Below are positions 22,937-34,279 of a stretch of DNA of 34,765 nucleotides, piece after piece. The stretch is from Byssothecium circinans. Its lineage: Eukaryota; Ascomycota; Dothideomycetes; Pleosporales; Massarinaceae. The position numbers were made by a program, and so were the translations under genes. The stretch is from positions 100,896 to 135,660 of the forward strand of contig ML976988.1 of NCBI GenBank assembly GCA_010015675.1, written 5' to 3'. A model generated the notes under the pieces. The model was not told the origin of the DNA. It saw only the letters and a program-made list of their open reading frames with translations, and did no database searches. How positions within the stretch are numbered: the first letter of the stretch is position 1; each line of letters opens with the position of its first letter.

Positions 22937-23641
22937 GAGAGTTTTGGAAGGAGTGTATGAGGGACCATGGACCTTTTGGCAAAGAGGAAAGAGGTTGAAT
23001 GAGTTTACCATTCATTCCTAGGTTTTAGCATATGTGTATATGACGTTGATGCAGGACTGGGAAATAAAGTTATGTGCACCTGGACTCTTTTCATGGGAAT
23101 ATGGCATATATATTGAAGGGCATTTAAAGGCGCCCTTTCCTGATATGGTGTAAGGTGTATGCGGCAAATTTATACGCCCGCGCGAAAGACTGTGTGGTTT
23201 TCATGAAACTCAATGAGAATAAGCGTGATTTTTGTATGTATTAAATAGGAAAAGAGACGATTGGAATACTACCTTTTTTTTTGAGATGGTGAAGTGAAAG
23301 TGTTGCCAGAAATAGAGCGGCCAACAAAACCCCCGCACCAATCAACTCCGCGGACTTCAGCAGCAACGCCAAGCCTGAGGCAGAAAGAACACACCTCGTG
23401 TGTAACAAAACGTGCACAATCGGCAGAGTACAACACCTTGAGCAACAATTCGAAGGGACCAGTTGCTTGATCGAACCATTTGTACGTGTCCAATTCTTCA
23501 AATCCAGGCAACACATCCCATCTGAGCATATCGGATATCTGCGATTCATCCCTCTAGCGTCCCGACTTACACCTCTCCCTAGCGCCCTGTCACCTCCCTC
23601 ATCAATGACCCCCCGACCCTCCTAGACCCTCTGTCACCTAT
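22937..23641. other. Intergenic, 3' of SAT4-like gene and promoter of GDA1
   Basis: 705 bp. A minus-strand frame at 23241-23549 includes a hydrophobic run but no recognisable protein, and it sits in the GDA1 promoter. An 11-base T run is near 23273-23282. Nothing else is identifiable. Confidence 0.45.
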
Positions 23642-25527
23642 ATGTCAAGCGGTGTTGACGTCCGACGACGTCCCGGCATCTGGTCCTACTTCAGTTTCAC
23701 GGGTCCGCGACGACGTACCTCCGTGTCACTCCCTCGCAGCAACAACGACGCTGCTCCTAACCTTCACGACGAAGACGATCCCTACGAGAAGCCCGACCGA
23801 CACGCACACCGCGGTCACCGCTCTATCCCCTCGAACAGCTCTATGGACTATAAGAACGGCGCTATGAATGGCGGTCAACGAGCTAGAATTTTGAAGACGG
23901 GGGGTATAATTGCGTTTATTGTATTGGCGTTGTGGTATATTGCGCCTAGAGATGGGCTGGCGAGAGCGGGAGGTATGTTTGATTTACAAGAATGATTTTA
24001 TGGGTTAGAAGCTGACCATTGATCCAGGAGCTATAAAAGGCAACCAAGGCAACACGGCCTCCCCCGGAGCCGAAGCAAAATGCGCAAAGTCCTACTCCAA
24101 GGAAAAACCCCTTATCCAATACGCCCTCATGATCGATGCAGGCAGCACCGGCTCCCGCATCCACGTCTACAAGTTCAACAACTGCGGCCCGACCCCCGAA
24201 CTCGAATCTGAAATCTTCAAACAGACCGAGAAGAAACCTGGTGGCTCTGGCCTATCGTCCTACCGCGAAGATGCTGAAGGCGCCGCAAAGAGCTTGGACG
24301 TTCTCATGGACGAAGCCGTCAAGAACGTACCAGAGTCGTACCAATCCTGCACCCCTGTCGCCGTAAAAGCAACCGCCGGTCTACGAAAATTAGGCGACGA
24401 AATGAGCGAGAAGATACTCAAAGCTGTGCGCACGAGACTCGAGACACAATACCCGTTCCCAGTCGTCTCAGAGGAGAAGGGAGGTGTACAAGTCATGCCG
24501 GGCGAACAGGAAGGTGTCTTCGCCTGGATCACCGCAAACTACCTCCTCGGCAAGATCGGCGGCCCCGACAAGACGCCCACAGCGGCCGTCCTCGATCTTG
24601 GAGGTGGCTCCACGCAAATCGTCTTCCAGCCCACCTTCCCCGAAGCCCCTAAAGGCGGCATGCCCGAGAAACTTGCCGACGGCGACCACAAGTACGAGCT
24701 CGACTTTGGAGGCCGCGATTTCGATCTCTACCAACACTCGTACCTAGGCTATGGATTGATGGAGGCGCGCAACAACCTCCATAGCGCTGTCATCGATGCC
24801 GTGTATCAAGAGAACAAGGACAGTGAGAGTAAAGAATGGCTCAAGAAACCCATCGTAAACCCCTGTATCGCGCCCGGCATGAGCAAGAAAATCAAAGTCC
24901 ACCTCCCCAAAGACCACGCACTAGGCATCGCCGTAACAGTCAACATGACGGGCCCCTCCACCTCCGCCTCGTCAACCTGCCGCGGCATCGCCGAGAAAAC
25001 ACTCCGAAAAGACGCCGCCTGCAAAATCGCTCCCTGTGCCTTCCAGGGTGTGCACCAGCCCTCGTTCGAAAAGACCTTTGCGCGCGAAGACGTCTATCTC
25101 TTCTCGTACTTCTACGACCGCACGCAACCCCTCGGTATGCCTGAATCGTTCTCGCTTGCCGAGCTGCGCGATCTCGCGAATCGCGTGTGCAAGGGCGAGG
25201 AGGCGTGGGATGTTTTCCACAGCGTGGACGGAGCGATGAAGGAGTTGACGGGACGACCGGAGTATTGTCTAGATTTGAATTTCATGCTGGCATTGTTGCA
25301 TACGGGGTATGATATGCCGATTGACCGCGAGGTCAAGATCGCGAAGAAGATCAAGGGCAATGAGTTGGGGTGGTGTTTGGGTGCTAGGTAAGTCTTTTTC
25401 CCCCCTTCTCCTCTGTCTTGGATGGGGTTATGTGGTTATGGATGAATGCTAATGTTTCTGGGTTTTTAGTTTGCCACTGCTTGAGAAGACGTCGGGGTGG
25501 CAGTGCAAGATTAAACAGGTTTCGTAA
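23642..25527 (+). CDS. gda1: Golgi guanosine/nucleoside diphosphatase (GDA1)
   Basis: Three exons, 23642-23972, 24028-25387 and 25470-25527, with introns of 55 and 82 nt, encode 582 residues. It is a type II membrane protein: an Arg-rich cytosolic tail, one membrane span at about 86-102 (GGIIAFIVLALWYIAP), then a lumenal GDA1/CD39 apyrase domain. The apyrase conserved regions are intact: ACR1 DAGSTGSRIHVYKF (about 147-160), ACR2 KATAGLR, ACR3 FAWITANYLLG and ACR4 LDLGGGSTQIVF. The short last exon completes CLGASLPLLEKTSGWQCKI, a very conserved C-terminus of this family. The enzyme hydrolyses GDP released by Golgi mannosyltransferases to GMP, allowing exchange for fresh GDP-mannose, and so supports protein glycosylation. 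Confidence 0.95.
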
Positions 25528-26327
25528 GGCGTTCTTGCGTGGCTTTTGTTCGTCTAGTCTACTCAACGGTGTGTCTGTGTCTGTGTCTGTGTTTGTGTTG
25601 TGTTGTGCTTGAGCTTGCTTCCGAGCTTTGCGTACTCTTACCCACAAGTAAGGCTGGCGGTTGATGAGCTATACTCTTTCGGGGACAGCATTGATAGGCG
25701 TTCTTGCGTGTCTGTTATTGGCTTTTTCCGCTGGGAGCGATGGCATGAATGAGTGTAGAAGGAAGACGGGAGTAGGGTAGTAGTAGGGTACTTTCCAGGC
25801 ATTCGATCTCGGGTCGCGTATAGACATGAAAGAGTTTGAACTGTAATGGGTCCGGTAAACTGGAGTCTTGGGAATAGACGGTTGATCAATTGGTCCCAAT
25901 TGAAAACAAATAAACATGTACCGCACGCAGTGGCAGTTCTCGAGCAATGAATGGGCCATGAGGTATTTTTTTCGGTTTTATCTCTCTCGGTTGAGTTAGA
26001 TGGAATTGGATGGAATGAGTGCAAGGTAATTCTTGCCGGCAATGTACCAAGGGAGTGAGTGTGCAACCTGCATCCAAGGGGGAAGGGAGGGGGTATATAG
26101 CTAGCTACAAAAAGGAGGGAACCCCAACATCTAAAAGGGCCAACTAATCAAGACGCATTTTTCTCTTTCCTCACTTAATCCCAATGTATTTATTCCAAGA
26201 AAAATTCCCCCACCGGCCAAAATACAAGCAAGATCTCCAAAACATCGCCTTGCCAATCTCAATCCAGAAAACCCCGTGAGATGACAGCCTCCACATATCC
26301 CGCGTCGTCCCTCTAACTCTGACTAAG
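25528..26327. other. Convergent 3' region of GDA1 and CorA-like gene
   Basis: 800 bp between two converging stop codons. 25570-25607 is a TGTGTC/TGTGTT minisatellite. A run of TAGTAGGG-type repeats is at 25771-25790. Frames at 25638-26066 (-) are without family resemblance. The region should hold both 3' UTRs. Confidence 0.5.
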
Positions 26328-28412
26328 CTAAAAGGACCCGATATTAGTTTTGTTATACATAGTCTGCGTCTTCTTAATCCCACCCCTCTTCCGACTCCCC
26401 GAAGAAGCCGAAGGATTAGCTCCAGCAGAAGAAGCAGGATCCCTCCTCTCCTCCCCACCACCTCCCGCCTTCCCCTGCCGGCGACTCAACCCCATAGCCA
26501 TCGCCATCCCGGACGAAACGCCCTTCCTCTCCTCCCTCACGGGTCCCGCCCTCTTCTTCGCCTGTCGAATCCTCCACCCGCCCCGCGCCTTCTTCCACTT
26601 GCGATACAGCGGCTCAATCGACAAGATAAGCATGGTAAACACACTAACGGGGGCCGCGATCCACCAAAAGTACGTATCCGAGTTCTGGATGGCGGCGAAT
26701 TTCTCGAAGTTCTGGCCGAAGTAGCCGACGAGGAAGGTGAGGGGGAGGAAGAAGATGGTGACGCCGGTGAGGATGCGCATGGTTTCGTTTTGGTAGGCGC
26801 CCATCATGTTGAAGATGAGGTCGATGAGGTTGTCGGCTGCGCGCCGCATGGAGTCGAGCGACTGCGTTATCATTATGCAGTGGTCTTCTACGTCGCCGAG
26901 GTAGGTGTGCGCGAGCGGCGAGATGGTGATGGAGGAGATGGTTTTGCGCGTGGGGAGGGCTTGCGGGTTGGGGTCGTATGGCGGCTGGTGGGGTGGGGAT
27001 GGGTACTGCGGCTGGTACTGGTACTGGTACTGGTAGGGATACAGACCGGGATTGGGTTTGTGATCTCGGAGCGCGTTGATTATGGATAGGATGGGCTGGA
27101 CTGTGTTGCGGAGGATGGAGATTTCTGAGGTGAGGATGTAGAGGAGTTGGGAGTGGGAGATGTCAGGGTCGCGGAGGACGTCGAGTTCGAGCTCGCCCAT
27201 GGCGTCTTCGTAGGCTGCTACTACGGGGATGGCGAGATCGATTATGGCGTCGATGATGGCTTGGACTACCATGCTTGCGTCGCCGCTGCGGCGGAGGATT
27301 GTATCTGCTACGTCGATTCGCTTGAGGATCGGAGCTTCGATTTCAGGAGCCGAGTGTTCCATGAAGGAAATTACGGTATTGTCTGAGCAGAGGAAGATGC
27401 TGACTTGTTCAACGCTGACGGCGAGCTTGCGGCTTGCTAGCGAGGAATGCTGCTCCATGTAGAGGGTTCGGTCGATGTTGGGCCCTCCACGGAAGCGTTG
27501 CAATGTGCGGATTTCAGCGGCATGCTGGCCGGGAGCCCGGGATGGGTTGGCATTGTTGGCACTGCAGCCCTTCTCTACATAGTCCTGGGAGTTCCTCGAG
27601 CCTGATTCGGTCTTTAACCCAAACGCACCCTTCACGCGGGCAAAGAAGGATTTCTTGTCCTTTGGCCTGCGGCTTGATCGACTTGGAGCGTCGTCGTCAG
27701 AATCAGAGTCGGATTTTTCGTCTGGGATGCGGACTAGCTTTGAGAGTGTCATGAGCACTAGTGGTGGTTAGGTAGGGTAGTTCCATGTGGGAAAGAAGAA
27801 GGGCTTACGGAAGGCTTGGTCCGAATACCAGTCGGCCTTGGTACGACCACGCGTGTTCATCAGATCCTCGACGGCAAGATTATGCAAGTTTTTGTAGTTG
27901 CCCAACTTTTGAATCACGTCGTAGCTCAGCCCATTGACGCTGATCCAGCGACATTTGACCCATTCGTCCTTTGGTTTGGCAAGGAAATCCCCTAGGGATT
28001 CATTGTCCATGTATGCCACTTCCACTCTCTCTTCGGCGAAATCCACGGCGGTGATGCTGCACTCTGCATGCAAATCATAGCGGGCTTGATCGCTGTGCTT
28101 GCTAGTGTCCACACCAGGTTCCGCGCCGGGAGCCTCCCATTCGGGCGCGGTAGGGTCCTCGTAGTGATGGACGGTATTCGAGCGCGTCGGGCGTCTGCGG
28201 ATGGAATTGACAGAAAGGCGTGAGGGACTGATGTCGCCTCCAGAGGCTCCTGTTGCGGTGATCTGGCTGTTTGAACGGAGTCTGTTCCCAGACGGCGACT
28301 TCGTCTGCGTGTCGACAGGAGAGCCGGGTAAGTTCCCGGATGGTTGCTCTCGCGATGGCAATGAGGGTGGCTCTGCGAAGTCTACCACGCGCGGTGAGTT
28401 AGGAGAAGCCAT
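26328..28412 (-). CDS. CorA-family divalent-cation transporter with GQN signature
   Basis: Two exons, 28412-27809 and 27757-26328, with a 51-nt intron, encode 677 residues. A disordered Ser/Pro-rich N-terminus (1-100) precedes the CorA cytoplasmic domain ([37 protein letters not shown]). A Ser/Asp-rich insertion lies at about 215-260. [13 protein letters not shown] segment (about 443-453) is encoded by a TACTGG repeat. Two membrane helices follow: [20 protein letters not shown] (about 529-548) and [19 protein letters not shown] (about 564-582). The tail is basic. Where canonical CorA/Mrs2/Alr proteins have GMN, this has GQN at 549-551 (Gln codon at 26712-26714), followed by NFE. The transport role (Mg2+ or another metal at the plasma or organelle membrane) is by family. 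The changed signature makes the ion uncertain. Confidence 0.9.
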
Positions 28413-29974
28413 GGTGAGGGCGGGTTGCCGGCGAGCTGATGGGGGGGTTCGTGTCGAGAGGGGTTATGTGGTGGGCGCTGAGGCCATTGAACACTCCAAA
28501 GGGGGCGAGGGGGAGGTGAGAATGGGGTCGTCCATGAGGGGAGGGGAGGGGAGGTGAGGTCAGTGGTTTTCTTTTTTCACGACACCCGCTGACACCGTAA
28601 TGAGCTTTTCAGGTGCAGAAAGGTAGTTACTAGCAGGTTTCAGCCAGCCACAAGCATCCAGAAGTCAGCAATGTTGAATGGACAAAGGCCCGATTTCAGG
28701 GACGGCTAGGCTAGTCCCAACGTGTCGCGAAACTTTGAACGCGACTTGCTGGGCGGCGTTGACGATGTGCATGTCACATGATGCATAAGTATGGATGGAT
28801 ATTCTACCGAAAGCCTGCCCATGTGGGGTGTCACCCACTTGCACGTTCTTGACACGGGACTACATATACTCGAGGGAATAAAACAGAAGACGAAGGGAAG
28901 ATGCATGGGAAGGGCCCAATCATGATGACTACCACATAGATGATAGATGCTACTCTTGGATGGACAGATGGACAGGGCAGCGGGGTTTCAGACGAGTAGC
29001 ATGCTGCCACGGTGATGGGCTGGTGGTGTCTTTGTCAGCGGTCGGACGTTGCAGCCGTGAAAGAGTTCGTCGGTTGATGAGGGAGTGACGGGCATTGCGC
29101 AGTGTATAGTACGATGTTGACATTCGCAATCTGGCAGCATTGCTAGTGTCCATGGATGAGTGCCGCAGTGAAGAGGGTGGATAGCGTATAGGGTGAATGA
29201 AGAGCTGTTTCCCTTAGAACGGAGCATAAAATTAGACAGGGCCGTCATTGGCTGTCGGACCATCTAGCCTCTTCCTGGCCGCCTTCTCCACTCTGCCCTC
29301 ACAGGCTCACAGGCTCACACGATTCACACCTCACAGCCGCCGAACAGTCTCGCAAACCGTGAACTCGCCCCTCTCCCTCCCCATTCATCCCAAGCAGCCT
29401 CATCGCGAACATCGATACTGCCGTCCGTCTCCGCTGTCCGCCCATTCGCAGCCCTGCGAGACCACCCAGTGCGCCGCCTGCGCGCTGCCGTCTCCCTCCC
29501 GCCGAGGCGACTCGACCGTTTTGCCTTTGCTTGCTCGCCACACGCTCTTGCCGTGGCCTGCTTCTGAGACTTCTCGGGACACCCCTAACGCATAGCAAAC
29601 ATCCTCATCTCCCCCCGCCCCAGCCATCTCGACCCCTTAACCGCCCTGCGACCGCAACACTGCTTCAGTCCTCACAGAGTCCGGCTGTCGCTCGCCCCCC
29701 AGTCCACCGGACTTCTTCACCACGCCTGTCCTCGTCTCCGTCCGACCTGCGTTGAGTCTGCTGCCCAGCGCCCGTCCAGTCCTTCACCGCACCACACGTG
29801 CCCGTCTGCTGCACCGTGCAAGCACTAGCTTGGGTCTGTGTTTGCTGCACCGTCGCCATCATAGCGGGCAAACCTACTGCACAACTCCCCTCTCACCACA
29901 TGCGACACTAGTGCTGCAGACACCCCACGGCAACTCCCCTCCGTCCACGACAGCACGCCCGAATCATCCTAATT
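28413..29974. promoter_or_regulatory. Divergent intergenic region, CorA-like (-) and samB (+)
   Basis: 1562 bp between divergent start codons. The right half (about 29200-29899) is C-rich and has no ATG at all on the plus strand, while CAT is common there. It is therefore likely a long samB 5' leader. The left half (28413-29190) holds no recognisable frame and should contain the promoters. Confidence 0.6.
29900..29911 (+). promoter_or_regulatory. Minimal upstream ORF (MRH-stop) before samB
   Basis: ATG CGA CAC TAG begins 75 nt upstream of the samB start and is the only ATG in about 775 bases before it. The bases before it (CAC) are a weak initiation context, while the main start has A at -3. 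It may tune samB translation; this is inference. Confidence 0.5.
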
Positions 29975-31819
29975 ATGCGTGAAGTCAACTTCAGCATCCC
30001 GAGTGCCAATAAGGCCTCGGTCGGCATCACCACCGCCCTCTACGATCGCCGCGCTCTCGACTGCACATCGACCCTCCCGCTCATCAATTCACTGAACCAC
30101 CTCGCGTATCTCACCACATCCTCCGCCCGGATACGCGACATCCTCACCGTCGATGGCGGTATCGAGCGCCTGATATGCATTCTCAAGGAGGGCAGGAGTA
30201 AAGACATGATGGATATGTGGAAGTGGAATCTTGCGTTTCAATGCATCTTTAACATTGGCGTACGGGGCTCTGAGAATGTAAGAACACGTGTAGTCGAGGC
30301 CGATATGGTGCCTGTCATCGCCACCATTCTAGACAACTACATCAAAGTCGTGGATAAGTGCAGGGAGCGGGCCGAAGCAGAGCTCCGGAGGAACGCACGA
30401 CTCGGCGCATCGAGCCGTCATCACTCTTCGCGCTCGGGCGAGATGGCATCCAGCTCAGGCCATAGGGCTGAACGCTCCCGACGCGCTGTACCGCCCCCAA
30501 TCGAGATACCCCAGCCTTTCGTCCCGACCCCGCTGGAGTCACAGGGAGGAGATACTACACCCACGCCTGCTTTCTCTTTGAGCTCCCCTCCTGAGCGGAC
30601 ATCGTTCCCCCGCGGCGGCCGACCTCCCCTACACCATCACCACCGCAGCCACGAGAACAGGGGCCAGCTATTTGGCGCCGTAGGGACTAACCAACGCGCC
30701 ATCGGCCAGCCACTCCTATCTGCTTTGCCGAATATGGAGACGGGTGAGGCTTTTACGCTGAGGCCCGTGCGAGATGCTGATCGTCTGCCCTCCATGCTCC
30801 CCACGTTGCAGGCGGAGATCACTTCCCAACCAGAGTCACCCACGACACCAAACGCACCACAAGCACGGCAGAGCAGTCCCCGAGCAGCACTTGGCCGTGT
30901 ACGCCGTCGACCATCCATCAGACATCAGCTCTCAATGTCTGGGGAGTCGGACCTTGATGCACAACATGATGACATGTCCGTAGAGGCACCCACAACGGCT
31001 GGTACCGCTGTGAACGAGCCGATTGTGGGCATTCAGAATAACGATATTAATATGTCTGACATTGTCGATAATACGGAGATGATGGACGCAGGAGCTACGC
31101 CCGTGCCTATTGCAGCGCCCTCGGATACCACAGACGGAAGCCACGAGACGTTCAACATAACCCACCGACCGGCTCTAGACGGGAGCATAATCAACCCTAC
31201 TAATACCCAGGCTACGGGGCCCATTGGTGGTTTCTCACCTTCGCAACCCGCCATTAATGCTGTTAATACCAACCCACCCCCTCCATGGTATCCTCGCTAC
31301 AACCAGGACCGAACTGCCACAGCAGGCGCCCTTGCGGCCATGCCCCGCGACGAGGACGTGCTCATGTCGCTCCAGCTGCTCGCGTATGTTTCTAAATACT
31401 GCAACCTGAGGTCATACTTTCAGCAGTCGCATCTTGTGCCCAAGCTCAAGATTGGCAACGATCTACATCTGCTAGATGGCGAGACAGGCAGCCCCACGCC
31501 AATGGTGGAAGACGAGGAGCTAGAAGAGTACGAGCTGCCGGACGACTACAACATCTTCCCACTTGTAGAGAAGTTCACTGTCCGGCACCATACGTCCGAC
31601 ATGCAATACTGGGCGAGCGTGGTGATGCGGAACCTGTGCCGGAAAGACGATTCACGGGGTGGTATCCGACAGTGTGCCTATTACCAGTGCGGCAAATGGG
31701 AAGAGTTTCCACGACAGTTTGCCAAATGCCGACGTTGTCGACGCACCAAATACTGCAGCAAGGAGTGCCAGAAGAGCGCGTGGGTATACCACCGACACTG
31801 GTGCGTGGCAGCGAACTAG
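29975..31819 (+). CDS. samB: MYND zinc-finger protein SamB/MUB1
   Basis: One intronless frame encodes 614 residues. The N-terminal 115 residues are typical of SamB/MUB1: MREVNFSIPSANKASVGITT, LINSLNHLAYLTTSSARIRD, DGGIERLICILKEG, WKWNLAFQCIFNIGVRGSEN, an armadillo-like helical block. The middle (about 130-470) is disordered and rich in Ser, Pro, Thr and His. A second helical block (MSLQLLAYVSKYCNLRSYFQ, about 469-488) precedes the C-terminal MYND finger (about 567-609). The finger shows the Cys/His ladder CAYYQC, CRRC, YCSKECQ and HRHWC. In yeast Mub1 partners the Ubr2 ubiquitin ligase and the proteasome regulator Rpn4; Aspergillus SamB affects septation and polarity (family knowledge). Confidence 0.94.
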   Translation: MREVNFSIPSANKASVGITTALYDRRALDCTSTLPLINSLNHLAYLTTSSARIRDILTVDGGIERLICILKEGRSKDMMDMWKWNLAFQCIFNIGVRGSENVRTRVVEADMVPVIATILDNYIKVVDKCRERAEAELRRNARLGASSRHHSSRSGEMASSSGHRAERSRRAVPPPIEIPQPFVPTPLESQGGDTTPTPAFSLSSPPERTSFPRGGRPPLHHHHRSHENRGQLFGAVGTNQRAIGQPLLSALPNMETGEAFTLRPVRDADRLPSMLPTLQAEITSQPESPTTPNAPQARQSSPRAALGRVRRRPSIRHQLSMSGESDLDAQHDDMSVEAPTTAGTAVNEPIVGIQNNDINMSDIVDNTEMMDAGATPVPIAAPSDTTDGSHETFNITHRPALDGSIINPTNTQATGPIGGFSPSQPAINAVNTNPPPPWYPRYNQDRTATAGALAAMPRDEDVLMSLQLLAYVSKYCNLRSYFQQSHLVPKLKIGNDLHLLDGETGSPTPMVEDEELEEYELPDDYNIFPLVEKFTVRHHTSDMQYWASVVMRNLCRKDDSRGGIRQCAYYQCGKWEEFPRQFAKCRRCRRTKYCSKECQKSAWVYHRHWCVAAN

Positions 31820-33681
31820 CGAGCGAGCGAGGCGGACGTCTTCTTCCCTTTTCACGTCATCATCATCATCTACTGCCGCATACTGCAAGGCGCTGGGCTC
31901 ATATTTCCATTCGAAAGAATTTCCATACTTAATGAAGCGACACGACACGACCGGGATACCAAACAATACATTCAGACTGCTTACGCTTACGGCTCTTTGG
32001 AAAGGACAGGAGGAATCTATACTGGAGTTGAATCGAGAGGAGTAGTGCGAGTCAGTGTTTGCTTGAAGGGAAAGGAGGTTTTTTTTTTAGGACTTTTTAC
32101 ACTCGGAGATAGGAGGATGTGATTTGCAATTAATACGCGCCAGGAGATCTCTTGCGGTCTCGGGTTCTTTTTTTTTTGGTGAACATTATACCATATTGTT
32201 AGCATCGATGAGGGGGGGTGGTGGGGTATTGTTAGTAAGTAGTTGGCGGGAGATGCATTGCGTGCTTTGATTGCAAGAGGAATGGAGTGTATTTTGGCAA
32301 CGTCTTCTCGTCTTTTCTCCTTTCTTGTCTCGTTTATTGAGCGAGCGAGCGTGTTCTTGTTCTTGTTCATGTTCATTACTTCTGGTATTCCCATTTTCGG
32401 AGTCCTTAAGGGTCCTTGCAAACGACGGTGGGTTGGCGTTGAGCTCGAAGCCCTCTCACTGTATATAGAGGCCTCTAGGCCTAACGATCTTAGCATATAC
32501 CGGTCTCCTGCCGCTTGCCCAGTACAAAGGTACCTCCTAGCCCGTTCTAATTCTAGTCCACTATCTCTAAGTTTTCGCGCAGGTTGGTGTTCGGTGCGTT
32601 TTTTTTTTGGCGGGTGGAGCTGCTTCGATGGGGCGCACGCCGTGACAAAGTGAGATGAATGCGGAACGTTGAGTGGTGACGCAGGCAGTCTCCATCTTTT
32701 GGGGGGCGGGATCCAAAATTAACTCACCAACGCCTAGGATATTTGCTATACAATTACACATAGATTAAAGGGTAGCAGTAGCTGTGGCCTCTGCAGCCTT
32801 TTCTGCACTATTCTGGCGTCTCTAAGTCTCCTGAGCTATTGATTGACGCATTGTCTGGTCGTCTGGGGGAGAATGCCATAGTTTTTCATCGACACCTTTG
32901 CTCGGCTTGACCCCATCGGGCATGGCAGAGTTGAAGGCCCAAATGCGCCGCCTCAGTGGCACCAACAGCGAGCGCACTTTACATTTGTGCCAGTGAACGA
33001 ACGCTGATGATTGGCTCACATCATTTACAACGCTTGGTCTTTACTTCTTCCCACTCAACCCCTCCCATGCTTGAGTAATACACCTACCTCTCAGATCCTG
33101 CGCCAGTGTCTGCCTGCACGGGCGTTCGAAAACTATATAGCCCAGCCCAGGTAAAAAAGAGTTATAAGGAAGAGAGAATTTGCAGCTGGACGTGCACGCT
33201 TTTGCAGCGTGCGACAATGCAAAGAAGATGTTTGCACGGGCGTGACAGCGTCGACAACCGCCAACGAGGAGGAGATGACAATGTCTAATGACTCAATATA
33301 GGAGTAAGAATTGGTGCAGATGGGAAGAGGCGTGGAGCGCCCAGTGAGTCGAGTCGCTTGCCAAGCCTCACGGGCACTTTGATGCCAAAAAGTGCGCCGC
33401 TGTCGTGGTGTTAAGTTACATTGACGACCATTAACTATGCATGACTCATAAGCATCATCTTACAGCTTAACAGCCCCACATTTGTACACAACGAGAGCAA
33501 GTGGATTGGTAAAGCTGGTGTTGTATCGTACTTCTAAAATCCCCCTTTTAGGATACGCATTCCGTCTCAACCGGCTCTTGACCGCTCATTGTGTGCATCA
33601 GTTACTAACACTGCAGTGACAACTTTCTCCAAACGGGACAGTGAAAATGATCTTCGTCGAGGGCTTGTATGCTGTATCGAA
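31820..33681. other. Gene-free stretch (1.9 kb)
   Basis: It begins with the samB 3' UTR, which has a CATCATCATCATCATC tract at 31858-31873 and T-runs at 32080-32088, 32167-32177 and 32601-32609. 32331-32375 has GAGC and TTGTTC short repeats. A minus-strand frame at 32822-33019, extendable through one stop to about 32767, has a protein-like composition and could be a decayed transposon fragment, but I cannot assign it. No intact gene is visible. Confidence 0.45.
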
Positions 33682-34279
33682 TTAGTTACATCTCATCAAT
33701 CTTAACCGTATACGTGATACTAACACAAAAGTCTCGAACGGCACACCCCTCAGTCGCTTCTTTCCGCCGTCGATAAGCACCCACGGCTTTGGGCGAAAAC
33801 TCACTTCAGCCCAAGAGCGGATTAATTGGCGCCAATAGCAAGCTTGCGCAGCTGGAGTAAGATATCGGTCGCGGAAGGTCTTTGCGCTATTCTGTGCAAT
33901 TGTTTTTGCCAGTCGAGAGTCCTGTAGTAGGTGCTGTATTTTTGATTCAAGGTCGGAGAAGTTGCGCTCAACCTGGACAAAATTTTGGTCTGGTCCAGAT
34001 GCTACAAGTACGCTCTGATGTGGCTCGATCCATTCACTCTTATGCATTATAGTTATTGATTCGCAGTTGAGGAGATACTTGCCACGGCCAGAGTAGCTCC
34101 GCCCTACAAAGTCTGATTTAGCTATTGCATGCACAATCCAGAAATATTAGAAAGGCAGACAGACCTTCAGTGTGTATAAGGAACTGGTGACCGCAATGAT
34201 CGGCTATGGATAAAGCCAAACCCGCAGAACCTGCAACATGAGTGCGGTTCTTCCACTTGACTTCATGGATATCCGCCCA
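33682..34279 (-). pseudogene. 3' remnant of a GT90/CAP10-like glycosyltransferase gene
   Basis: Two exons remain: 34279-34165 and 34103-33682, joined across a 61-nt intron. They encode about 178 C-terminal residues. The sequence is characteristic of the CAP10/DUF821 (GT90) family: WADIHEVKWKN, IADHCGHQFLIHTEG, then RSYSGRGKYLLNCESITI, HKSEWIEPH, VASGPDQNFVQVERNFSDLE, TFRDRYLTPAAQACYW. The natural C-terminus is present (RGVPFETF and about 14 more residues). The N-terminal two thirds expected for this family is missing. Reading upstream, a TAA at 34280-34282 stops the frame, and beyond it lies transposase sequence on the other strand. The gene is therefore broken, probably by insertion or rearrangement. 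An intron acceptor at about 34262 is an alternative explanation for the stop, but no GT90 sequence resumes within the window. Family members add sugars, such as xylose, in the secretory pathway. Confidence 0.82.

Noticed and set aside
22453..22968. 171-codon minus-strand frame over the SAT4-like last exon
   Set aside because: Antisense to a membrane-protein exon that keeps frame across four introns; the plus-strand reading is better supported.
32767..33019. Minus-strand frame with a protein-like composition, interrupted by one stop
   Set aside because: It may be a decayed transposon fragment, but I could not match it to any family, so it is not annotated as a gene.
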